Shown one piece after another: positions 6,930 to 14,993 of a stretch of 64,000 nt of DNA. Positions within the stretch are counted from its first letter, which is position 1. Each line of letters begins with the position of its first letter. The DNA comes from Herbidospora solisilvae. Lineage in GTDB: Bacteria > Actinomycetota > Actinomycetes > Streptosporangiales > Streptosporangiaceae. The translations under genes were made by a program, and so were the position numbers. The DNA is taken from contig NZ_WXEW01000005.1 of NCBI RefSeq assembly GCF_009901565.1, positions 186,001 to 250,000 on the forward strand, written 5' to 3'. The notes beneath the pieces are model-generated. The model did not search any database. It saw only the letters and a list, made by a program, of their open reading frames with translations, and had not been told where the DNA came from.

Positions 6930-9674
6930 GTGCCAGCGAACAACGGCAACGCCGGCGGAACCCGCCTGGTGATCGTCGAGTCGCCCGCCAAGGCGAAGAC
7001 GATCGCCGGGTACCTCGGGCGCGGTTACGTCGTCGAGTCCAGCATCGGCCACATCCGCGATCTTCCGGGGAAGGGCGACACGATCCCCGAGGAGTACGCG
7101 AGCCAGGCCTGGGCCAAGCTCGGCGTGAACGTCGACGACGACTTCGAGCCGCTCTACATCGTGAACAGCGACAAGAAGTCGCAGGTCTCGAAGCTGAAGC
7201 AGCTCCTCAAAGAGGCCGACGAGCTCTACCTCGCCACTGACGAAGACCGCGAGGGCGAGGCCATCGCGTGGCACCTGCGTGAGGTGCTGAAGCCGAAGGT
7301 GCCCGTCCACCGGATGGTGTTCCACGAGATCACCCCGCAGGCGATCCGCGACGCCGTGGCCAATCCGCGCGACCTCAACCTTCGCCTGGTCGACGCTCAG
7401 GAGACCCGGCGCATCCTCGACCGTCTCTACGGCTTCGAGGTCAGCCCGGTCCTGTGGAAGAAGGTCAAGCAGGGGCTCTCCGCGGGCCGCGTGCAGTCGG
7501 TCGCGACGCGGCTGGTGGTCGAGCGGGAGCGTGACCGCATCGCGTTCACCAGCGCCTCCTACTGGGACCTCTCCGCCGTTTTCGACACCGGGCTCGACAG
7601 TGACGATCCCAGCCGGTTCGGCGCCACTTTGCTGTCGGTCGCGGGCAAGCGGGTCGCCCAGGGCCGCGACTTCGGCTCCGACGGCCTGCTGACCAGGCAA
7701 GACGTGCTCCATCTCGACCAGGCCGCCGCCACCGCGCTGGCCGGTCGGCTGAACGGGGCCTCTTATTCGGTACGTTCGGTCGAGCGCAAGCCGTACACGA
7801 GAAAGCCCTATGCGCCGTTCCGGACGACCACCCTCCAGCAGGAGGCGAGCCGGAAGCTGGGGTTCTCGGCGAAGTTCACCATGCAGGTGGCCCAGAAGCT
7901 CTACGAGAACGGGTTCATCACCTACATGCGTACCGACAGCATCACGCTGTCGGAGACCGCCGTCGCGGCCGCGCGGGCGCAGGCGATCAAGCTCTACGGC
8001 TCGGCCTACGTCCCCGACAAGCCGAGGGTGTACGCCAGCAAGGTCAAGAACGCGCAGGAGGCCCACGAGGCGATCCGCCCGTCGGGTGAGGAGTTCCGCA
8101 CCCCCGGCGAGACCGGGCTCTCCGGCGACATGTTCCGCCTCTACGAGCTCATCTGGCAGCGCACCGTCGCCTCCCAGATGAAAGACGCCGAGGGCGAGTC
8201 GGTCTCGGTCCGCGTCCTGGCCGACCGCGAGCAGGCCGAGTTCAGCGCGACCGGCCGCACCATCACGTTCTACGGATTCCTGAAGGCCTACGTCGAAGGC
8301 GCCGACGACCCGTCGACCGACCGCGACGACTCCGAGAAGCGGCTGCCGAACCTCACCGAGGGCCAGGCGGTCAACGTCCTGGAGCTCGCGCCGGCCGGCC
8401 ACGCGACCAAGCCGCCCGCCCGCTACACCGAGGCGTCGCTGGTCAAGGAGCTGGAAGACCGCGAGATCGGCCGGCCGTCGACCTACGCGTCGATCATCGG
8501 GACGATCCTGGAACGCGGCTACGTGTTCAAGAAGGGCACCGCGCTGGTGCCGTCGTTCCTGGCCTTCGCCGTGGTCAACCTGCTGGAGCAACACTTCGGC
8601 AACCTGGTCGACTACGACTTCACGGCCGAGATGGAGAAGGTCCTCGACGACATCGCCAACGACCGCGCCGAGCGGGTGCCGGAACTGCGGCGCTTCTACT
8701 TCGGCGACGGCGGCGACGGTGACGAAGGTCTGAAAGACCTGGTCAGCGACCTGGGCAACATCGACGCCAAGGAGATCAGCTCGTTCCCGATCAAGGGAAC
8801 CGACATCGTGATCCGGGTGGGCCGCTACGGCACCTACCTCGACCGCGAGGGCGCGAAGGTCAACGTGCCCAGCGACGTCACGCCCGACGAGCTGACCGCC
8901 GAGAAGGCCGAAGAACTGTTCGCCCAGCCCTCCAGCGCGCGCGAGCTGGGCACCGACCCGGTGACCGGCCACGCGATCTGGGTACGCAACGGGCCCTACG
9001 GCCACTACGTGACCGAGGTGCTCCCCGAGGACGCGCCGGCCGCCGACGCCCCGAAGAAGCGGGTGAAGAAGGCCGACCAGCCGAAGCCGCGCATCAGCTC
9101 GCTGTTCAAGTCGATGGATCCCGAGACGATCACCCTCGACGACGCGCTGCGGCTGCTGACGATCCCCCGCGTGATCGGGGAGATCGACGGCGAGGAGGTC
9201 GTCGCCCACAACGGCAAGTTCGGTCCCTACATCAAGAAGGGCACCGACTCCCGGTCGCTGACGGCCGAGGAGGAGCTGCTCACGATGACGATCGAGCAGG
9301 CCAAGGAGGTGTTCGCGCAGCCGAAGCAGCGGGGCCGCAGGGCCGCCGCCGCGCCGCTGCGCGAACTGGGCGAAGACCCGGCGTCGAAGAAGCCGGTCGT
9401 GGTGAAGGAAGGCCGTTTCGGGCCCTATGTGACCGACGGCGAGACCAACGCGTCGCTGCGCAAGGGCGACACGGTCGAGGACATCACGATCGAGCGGGCG
9501 GCCGAGCTGCTCGCCGACCGGCGTGAGAAGGCCCCGGTGAAGAAGGCGCCCGCCAAGAAGGCTCCGGCGAAGAAGGCGACCACGGCGAAGGCCACCGCCA
9601 CGAAGGCCAAGACGGCGGCGGCGAAGTCGACCACCTCGAAGCCGACGGCCCGGGCGAACACCAAGGCGAAATAG
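6930..9674 (+). CDS. topA: DNA topoisomerase I
   Basis: 914-residue type IA topoisomerase that relaxes negative supercoils. The N-terminal Toprim domain opens with VIVESPAKAKTI and has the DREGEAIAWHL metal-binding motif; the catalytic tyrosine is Tyr332 in FITYMRTDS. The C-terminal half holds repeated topoisomerase C-terminal units (GRYGTYLDREG, GPYGHYVTEV, GKFGPYIKKG, GRFGPYVTDG) with no zinc-finger cysteines. It ends in a Lys/Ala-rich tail of KKAPAKKAPAKK type, typical for high-GC actinobacteria, where the tail helps DNA binding and processivity. GTG 6930 is preferred to upstream in-frame codons because the conserved region starts at once and AGGTAGG precedes it. Confidence 0.98.
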   Translation: MPANNGNAGGTRLVIVESPAKAKTIAGYLGRGYVVESSIGHIRDLPGKGDTIPEEYASQAWAKLGVNVDDDFEPLYIVNSDKKSQVSKLKQLLKEADELYLATDEDREGEAIAWHLREVLKPKVPVHRMVFHEITPQAIRDAVANPRDLNLRLVDAQETRRILDRLYGFEVSPVLWKKVKQGLSAGRVQSVATRLVVERERDRIAFTSASYWDLSAVFDTGLDSDDPSRFGATLLSVAGKRVAQGRDFGSDGLLTRQDVLHLDQAAATALAGRLNGASYSVRSVERKPYTRKPYAPFRTTTLQQEASRKLGFSAKFTMQVAQKLYENGFITYMRTDSITLSETAVAAARAQAIKLYGSAYVPDKPRVYASKVKNAQEAHEAIRPSGEEFRTPGETGLSGDMFRLYELIWQRTVASQMKDAEGESVSVRVLADREQAEFSATGRTITFYGFLKAYVEGADDPSTDRDDSEKRLPNLTEGQAVNVLELAPAGHATKPPARYTEASLVKELEDREIGRPSTYASIIGTILERGYVFKKGTALVPSFLAFAVVNLLEQHFGNLVDYDFTAEMEKVLDDIANDRAERVPELRRFYFGDGGDGDEGLKDLVSDLGNIDAKEISSFPIKGTDIVIRVGRYGTYLDREGAKVNVPSDVTPDELTAEKAEELFAQPSSARELGTDPVTGHAIWVRNGPYGHYVTEVLPEDAPAADAPKKRVKKADQPKPRISSLFKSMDPETITLDDALRLLTIPRVIGEIDGEEVVAHNGKFGPYIKKGTDSRSLTAEEELLTMTIEQAKEVFAQPKQRGRRAAAAPLRELGEDPASKKPVVVKEGRFGPYVTDGETNASLRKGDTVEDITIERAAELLADRREKAPVKKAPAKKAPAKKATTAKATATKAKTAAAKSTTSKPTARANTKAK

Positions 9675-9693
9675 CCGTTTCACAACGTGTCAG

Positions 9694-9715
9694 CCTGCGC
9701 GGTTCGCCGCGCAGG
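9694..9715 (+). terminator. Hairpin after topA
   Basis: Perfect 9-bp stem CCTGCGCGG / CCGCGCAGG closed by a TTCG tetraloop, 20 bases after the topA stop. No T-run follows, as is common in GC-rich genomes. Confidence 0.65.
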
Positions 9716-9721
9716 CGGCGG

Positions 9722-9748
9722 TTGTCCACAGGCGACAGGTTGTCCACA
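9722..9748. promoter_or_regulatory. Two direct DnaA-box-like 9-mers
   Basis: TTGTCCACA occurs at 9722-9730 and again at 9740-9748, same orientation, 18 bases apart, inside a short direct repeat GTTGTCCACAGGCG. TTGTCCACA is the preferred DnaA box in high-GC actinomycetes. The pair lies between topA and the metallophosphoesterase gene, not in an origin-like array; DnaA binding is inferred. Confidence 0.45.
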
Positions 9749-9818
9749 GGCGGCTCTCCCGGCTGCGCCGCGCGGGTTCTTTGCTCGTAGCATGAGCGCG
9801 GTCCGATAGGGGGTACGC

Positions 9819-11045
9819 GTGGGTTTTCTCGTCGTCGTGTTCGGCGTGGTCTTCGCCGTCCACTACTACCTCTACCGGCGGCTGATCCGGTCGACGACGC
9901 TGCCGGGGCGGGCCAGAAGGGCCCTGACCGGCGGGTTGATCGTGCTGCTCGGGCTGCTGCTGGTGGCCTTGGTGGGCAGCCGCGTGTCGTCGTCGTGGGT
10001 CGTCCACGTGCTGGCCTGGCCCGGGTTCATCTGGGTCGCGGTCATGTTCTACCTGACGCTGATCTGCCTCGTGCTGGAGATCCCCCGGCTGATCCTCAAC
10101 CGCCGTTTCAAGGGCGACCCGGTCAAGGAGGCGCCGCCGCCCAAGGTCATCCCGGCCACGGTGGGGTCGACGTTCGGGCCGAAGAAGATCGAGATCGAGG
10201 TCGAAGACGTCGTCGAACCGCCCGAGCGGCCCGACCGGCGGCTGTTCATCAACCGCGCGGCCGCCGTCGCGGCCGGGGTCGGGGCCGGCACGATCGTCGG
10301 CTTCGGCCTGAAGTCGGGGCTGGGCGCCCCAGTCATCGAGAAGGTGCGGATCTCGCTGCCCGACTTCGCCGGCGGCATGCGGGTCGCCCTGGTCAGCGAC
10401 ATCCACCTCGGGCCGCTGACGGGCATCGGCCACACCGAGCGCATCGTCGAGCTGATCAACACGCTGAAGGCCGACTTCGTCGCCATCGTCGGCGACCTGG
10501 TCGACGGGCCGGTCAGCGAACTCGGCCCGCTGGCCGCCCCGCTCCAGCACATCCGGCCGCAGACCTACTTCGTGACCGGCAACCACGAGTACTACCTGGC
10601 CGACGGGCCCGAGCCGTGGATCGACCTCCTCGGCGGATACGGCATCAAGACCCTCGTCAACGAGCGGGTGACGATCCAGGGCGAACACGGCAACCTCACG
10701 CTGGCCGGGGTCAACGACGTCACGGGCGACACCGTGCGCCACGGCCCCGATCTGGAGCTCGCGCTCCACGGGCGGCCCGAGGGGGTGCCGACGATCCTGC
10801 TGGCCCACCAGCCCGTCATCGGCCTGGAGGCGGCGAAGGCCGGGGTCGACCTCCAACTGTCCGGCCACACCCACGGCGGGCAGATGGTGCCGTTCGACCG
10901 CATCGTGCCGCTCCAGCAGCCGGTCGTCAGGGGCCTGGGCAAGATCGGCGACATGCCCATCTACGTCACCCGGGGGGCCGGGTTCTGGGGGCCGCCGGTC
11001 CGTGTCGGGGCACCGCCGGAGATCACCCTGATCGAGCTGACGTGA
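9819..11045 (+). CDS. Membrane-bound metallophosphoesterase
   Basis: 408 residues from GTG 9819 (GGGGG 8 bases before). Three or more hydrophobic segments occupy residues 1-95 (start VGFLVVVFGVVFAVHYY), and a further one follows a basic stretch near 145-165, which may resemble a twin-arginine-like or anchor segment (RRLFINRAAAVAAG). From about residue 180 comes a calcineurin-type phosphoesterase of the YaeI/YkuE type with all metal-site motifs: SDIHLG, GDLVDG, GNHEYY, and GHTHGG. Homologues such as YkuE and LpxG-like enzymes act at the membrane surface; the substrate here is unknown. The large 160-base gap to the next gene suggests a separate transcript. Confidence 0.88.
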   Translation: MGFLVVVFGVVFAVHYYLYRRLIRSTTLPGRARRALTGGLIVLLGLLLVALVGSRVSSSWVVHVLAWPGFIWVAVMFYLTLICLVLEIPRLILNRRFKGDPVKEAPPPKVIPATVGSTFGPKKIEIEVEDVVEPPERPDRRLFINRAAAVAAGVGAGTIVGFGLKSGLGAPVIEKVRISLPDFAGGMRVALVSDIHLGPLTGIGHTERIVELINTLKADFVAIVGDLVDGPVSELGPLAAPLQHIRPQTYFVTGNHEYYLADGPEPWIDLLGGYGIKTLVNERVTIQGEHGNLTLAGVNDVTGDTVRHGPDLELALHGRPEGVPTILLAHQPVIGLEAAKAGVDLQLSGHTHGGQMVPFDRIVPLQQPVVRGLGKIGDMPIYVTRGAGFWGPPVRVGAPPEITLIELT

Positions 11046-11205
11046 AGCCCCGGCGCTTGGTTGGCGCTCCCGCCGAAGTGGTGGCCAAAGCGCATGACTA
11101 CTGCGGCACCACGCGGTTCGTAATACCCTCAGGCGATGAGCAGCCGGGGCAAACCGGCCTGCTCCAGCCCCCCACCCGCAGCGAGCACCTGGATACGCTG
11201 ACACC

Positions 11206-13236
11206 ATGAGCACCCCCGGCCGGGCCCGCAAGCCCTCCCACGTGCTGGCCATCGCTCCGTTCCGCCGCCTGTGGACCGCGATGTCCGTCGGCGGGCTGGG
11301 TGACTGGCTGGCCCTGATCACGCTGACCGCCCTGGCCGGGACGCTCACGCAAGGAGACGGCTACCCGACGCAGAGCCTGGTGATCGGCGGGGTCTTCCTT
11401 GCCAAGCTGCTCCCGGCCGTCCTGCTGGGGCCGCTGGCCGGGTTGCTGGTCTCCAAGGTCGACTGGCGGCTGGCGATGGCCGCGGCCGACGCGGTGCGGT
11501 TCGTGGTGGTCCTGCTGGCGCTGCTGATCGGCGGCCACCAGTGGCTCATCCTGGCGATGTTCCTGATCGAGTGCGCGTCCCTGGTGTGGGGCGCGGGGCG
11601 CGACGCCGCGGTCTCCGGGCTGGTGCCGGCCGACCGGCGGGCCGACGCCGATCGGGTCGGCCTGCTCGCCTGGTATGCCATGGCGCCCGTCGCCGCCTTC
11701 CTGTTCGCCCTGGTGGCAGGCCTGGTCAACGTGATCACCGCGATCGTGCCCGGCTTCGGACTGGGCGCCGGGAAGATCATGATCGTGGTGGCCGGGATCT
11801 GCTACCTCGCCACCGCCGCGCTGGTGTTCACCCTCGATCTGCGCAACGCGGGCGGGGCCCCCAGGCCGTCGGTGCTGACCCAGCTCGCCGACGGATGGCG
11901 GCTCGCGACGGCGAACAGGGCCGTCAAGCGGCTCTACGTCGGCATGATCGGCGTGTTCGCCGCGGTCTCCATCGTGGTGGCCGTCGGGCGGGCCTACGTC
12001 GGGGTGCTCGGCGGCGGCGACGCCGGATACGCCACGGTGTTCTGCGCCGTCTTCGTGGGGGCGGCCGTGGGGTCCTTCTTCGGGCTGCGGTGGCTGACGG
12101 AGTTGTCGCGCAGGCGGTTCTTCGGGCTCTCGATCATCATGGCCGGGGTGACGGTCGCCGCCGTCGGGCTGATCCACAACCTGGTGCTCGTGGCCGTGCT
12201 GACCTTCGTCTCCGGGGTGTTCGCCGGCATCGCCTGGATCATCGGCTTCACCATGATCGAGGCCGAGTCCGAGGGGCGGCGGCCGGTCGACTTCCTCCAC
12301 GCCGCCGCCCGGGTCGTGTTCCTGGGCGTGGTCGCCGTGGCGGCGCTCGTGGGCGGGTTCTTCGGCGAACACGAACTGGTGCTCAACGGGCTGGTCTACA
12401 CGTTCGACGGGGCCAACCTGGTGCTGCTCGTCGGGGCCGTGGCGGCCGTGGTGATCGGCGTCCTGTCGCTGCGGCGGCTCGACGACCGGCCCGAGGTGCC
12501 GCTGCGGGTCGACCTGCTGGCCGCGCTGCGCGGCGAGCGGTTCGCGCCCGAGCCCCAGGAAGAGGCGCCGGGCACGTTCATCGCCTTCGAGGGCGGCGAG
12601 GGGTCGGGCAAGACCACTCAGTCGCGGCTGCTGGCCATCTGGCTGCGCGACCAGGGGTTCGACGTCGTCCAGACCCGGGAGCCGGGGTCGACCAAGGTCG
12701 GCATGCGGCTGCGGGCCATCCTGCTCGACTCCACCCACCAGGGCCTGTCGGCCCACGCCGAGACGCTTCTCTACGCCGCCGACCGGGCCGAACACGTCGA
12801 GAAGGTGATCAGGCCGGCGCTGGAGCGCGGGTCGATGGTGGTCTGCGACCGCTACGTCGACTCGTCACTGGCCTACCAGGGGGCCGGGCGGGTCCTCGGG
12901 ACCGACGAGGTCGCCCAGGTCAACCAGTGGGCCACCGGCGGGCTGGTGCCCCATCTGACCGTGCTGGTCGACGTGCCCCCGTCGGTGGGGCTGCGGCGGC
13001 ACGCCCACCCCGCCGACCGGATCGAGTCGGAGCCGCTCGACTTCCACGAGCGGGTGCGCTCGGAGTTCCGCGCCCTGGCCGCCCGCGAACCCGAGCGCTA
13101 CTTCGTCGTCGACGGCACGCTCAGCCAGTCTGAGGTGTCCCGGTTGATCCAGGATCGGGTCCGCGAGGTGCTGCCCGACCCCGTGCCCCGGGAGACCGAG
13201 GCCAACACCGGAACGATGCCCGCGATCAGGGACTAG
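11206..13236 (+). CDS. tmk: MFS-type membrane protein fused to thymidylate kinase
   Basis: 676 residues. Residues about 15-430 form a major-facilitator-like domain with around 10-12 hydrophobic helices. From about residue 455 a complete dTMP kinase follows: P-loop GGEGSGKTTQ at about 463, TREPGST (DRX-type substrate loop), CDRYVDSSLAYQGAG, and the end of the LID and ligand-binding region around HPADRIE. It phosphorylates dTMP to dTDP, an essential step in DNA precursor supply. The fusion with an MFS domain is known from several actinobacterial orders, so it is not an assembly fault; what the transporter half moves is unknown. It is followed after 9 bases by holB, the conserved tmk-holB order. 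Confidence 0.93.
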   Translation: MSTPGRARKPSHVLAIAPFRRLWTAMSVGGLGDWLALITLTALAGTLTQGDGYPTQSLVIGGVFLAKLLPAVLLGPLAGLLVSKVDWRLAMAAADAVRFVVVLLALLIGGHQWLILAMFLIECASLVWGAGRDAAVSGLVPADRRADADRVGLLAWYAMAPVAAFLFALVAGLVNVITAIVPGFGLGAGKIMIVVAGICYLATAALVFTLDLRNAGGAPRPSVLTQLADGWRLATANRAVKRLYVGMIGVFAAVSIVVAVGRAYVGVLGGGDAGYATVFCAVFVGAAVGSFFGLRWLTELSRRRFFGLSIIMAGVTVAAVGLIHNLVLVAVLTFVSGVFAGIAWIIGFTMIEAESEGRRPVDFLHAAARVVFLGVVAVAALVGGFFGEHELVLNGLVYTFDGANLVLLVGAVAAVVIGVLSLRRLDDRPEVPLRVDLLAALRGERFAPEPQEEAPGTFIAFEGGEGSGKTTQSRLLAIWLRDQGFDVVQTREPGSTKVGMRLRAILLDSTHQGLSAHAETLLYAADRAEHVEKVIRPALERGSMVVCDRYVDSSLAYQGAGRVLGTDEVAQVNQWATGGLVPHLTVLVDVPPSVGLRRHAHPADRIESEPLDFHERVRSEFRALAAREPERYFVVDGTLSQSEVSRLIQDRVREVLPDPVPRETEANTGTMPAIRD

Positions 13237-13245
13237 CCTTTCCGG

Positions 13246-14427
13246 GTGGACGTGTTCGATGACCTCGTCGGCCAGGAGCAGGCCGCGACGGTCCTGCGCC
13301 GGGCCGCCGCCGCTGCCGCCGAGGTGCTCGCCGGGGGCCGCGGCGCGGGCATGACCCACGCATGGCTCTTCACCGGCCCGCCCGGCTCCGGGCGCTTCGA
13401 CGCCGCCAAGGCCTTCGCCGCCGCCCTGCTCTGCCCCGACCGGGGGTGCGGCCACTGCGACGCGTGCCACCAGGTGATGATCGGCTCCCACCCCGACCTG
13501 GAGTCCGTCCGGCCCCAGGGGCTCTCCTACGGCGTCAAGCAGACCCGCGAGCTGATCCTCCGGGCCGCCGGGCGGTCGACGATGGGCCGCTGGCGGGTGG
13601 TGCTGTTCGACGACGCCGACCGGGCGACCGAGCAGGCGGCCAACGCCCTCCTGAAGGCCATCGAGGAGCCGCCGCCGCGCACGGTCTGGCTGCTCTGCGC
13701 GCCGGCCCCCGACGACATGATCATCACCATCCGGTCGCGCTGCCGAGTGGTGACCCTGGTGACACCGTCGAGCCAGGCGGTGGCCCACGCCCTCGTGACC
13801 AGAGACAATGTGGCTCCCGGAGTGGCCGAGTCGGTGGCGCGGGCGGCTCAGGGCGACCTGGCCAGGGCCCGGCGGCTGGCGCTCGACGAGTCGGCGAGGG
13901 GGCGGCGCGAGGCCGTACTGTCGATCCCCAAGAGCCTGACCAACGTCGGCGAGTGCATCGCCGCTGCCGAGAAGCTCGTGAAGACCGCCGACGAAGACGC
14001 CGCGGCGGCCACGGCCGAGCTCAACGAGACCGAGATCGCCGAACTGCGGGCGATCTACGGCGAGGGCTCGACCGGGAAGGGCCTGAACAAGGGGCTGGTC
14101 AGGGGCGGCGCGGGGGCGCTGAAGGAGCTGGAGACGGCGCAGAAGTCCCGGGCGACCCGGATCAAGCGCGAGTCGCTCGACACGGCGCTGCTCGACCTGA
14201 TGGCGTTCTACCGCGACGTGCTGGCCGTGCAGTTCGGGGCGCCGGTCGAGCTGGCCAACGGCGACCGGCGGGCCGAACTCGAAGCCGCGGCTCGGGCCTC
14301 GCGGCCCGAGGAGACGCTGAAGCGCACCCAGGCGATCATGCAGTGCCGCGAACGACTCGCGGCCAACGTCAACCCGCAGATCGCGGTCGAGGCGCTCACC
14401 CTGGCTCTGTGGAAACCGGTCGGCTGA
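13246..14427 (+). CDS. holB: DNA polymerase III delta' subunit
   Basis: 393-residue clamp-loader subunit. The AAA+ fold begins VFDDLVGQEQ; the P-loop is GPPGSGR with Arg in place of Lys, which fits a subunit that does not hydrolyse ATP. The zinc module CPDRGCGHCDAC, LFDDADRATEQAANALLKAIEEPP (sensor and Walker B region) and the arginine-finger segment IRSRC follow. The C-terminal collar domain is longer than in E. coli. GTG 13246 lies 9 bases after tmk, so the two are translationally close. The order tmk-holB is conserved in many bacteria. Confidence 0.95.
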   Translation: MDVFDDLVGQEQAATVLRRAAAAAAEVLAGGRGAGMTHAWLFTGPPGSGRFDAAKAFAAALLCPDRGCGHCDACHQVMIGSHPDLESVRPQGLSYGVKQTRELILRAAGRSTMGRWRVVLFDDADRATEQAANALLKAIEEPPPRTVWLLCAPAPDDMIITIRSRCRVVTLVTPSSQAVAHALVTRDNVAPGVAESVARAAQGDLARARRLALDESARGRREAVLSIPKSLTNVGECIAAAEKLVKTADEDAAAATAELNETEIAELRAIYGEGSTGKGLNKGLVRGGAGALKELETAQKSRATRIKRESLDTALLDLMAFYRDVLAVQFGAPVELANGDRRAELEAAARASRPEETLKRTQAIMQCRERLAANVNPQIAVEALTLALWKPVG

Positions 14428-14465
14428 GACGAGCAACCTCGGAAGGTTCTGTACGTCTCTGAAGC

Positions 14466-14993
14466 ATGCAGGCCGAAACGGTGGACATCGCCCTCTCCTC
14501 CGGTGACCGAGATGAGGCGATCAGCCGCCTCTACGAGGAGCATGCGCTCGGGCTGACCAAGCTGGCCCTGATCATGGTCGGTGACCGGGAGAGCGCCGAG
14601 GACGCCGTCCAGGACGCCTTTCTGGGGCTGCACCGGCGGTGGCGGCTGCTTCGTGATCCGGCCGCGGCCGTGCCCTATCTGCGTAGTTCGGTGCTGAACA
14701 ACGCGCGCAGCGTGCTGCGGCGAAGACGGTTGCCGTCGTGGTTCGCGGGGGCCTACGACCCACCCGTCTGGTCGGCGGAGTCGGCGGCCTTACTCGGGGC
14801 CGAACGCCGGGAGGTCCTGGAGGCCCTGCATCGGCTGCCGCAGCGGCAGCGGGAGGCGCTGGTGCTGCGGTATTACGCCGAACTGTCGGAGGAGGAGACC
14901 GCCCAGGCGATGGGGGTCAGCAGGGGGACCGTGAAGTCCACGACCTCCCGGGCGCTCGACGCGCTGGGTCGCATTCTTGGAGAGAACGCATGA
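14466..14993 (+). CDS. SigE-family ECF RNA polymerase sigma factor
   Basis: 175 residues. Region 2 is seen as ALGLTKLALIMVGDRESAED and AVQDAFLGLHRRW (core binding and -10 contact); region 4 with the -35 helix-turn-helix is LPQRQREALVLRYYAELSEEETAQ then GVSRGTVKSTTSRALDAL. This is the SigE-type ECF group common in actinobacteria. Its stop overlaps the next gene's ATG (ATGA at 14990), so the membrane protein downstream is its likely partner. No clear Shine-Dalgarno stands before ATG 14466; the 38-base space after holB contains no strong terminator, so read-through from holB is possible. Confidence 0.9.
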   Translation: MQAETVDIALSSGDRDEAISRLYEEHALGLTKLALIMVGDRESAEDAVQDAFLGLHRRWRLLRDPAAAVPYLRSSVLNNARSVLRRRRLPSWFAGAYDPPVWSAESAALLGAERREVLEALHRLPQRQREALVLRYYAELSEEETAQAMGVSRGTVKSTTSRALDALGRILGENA

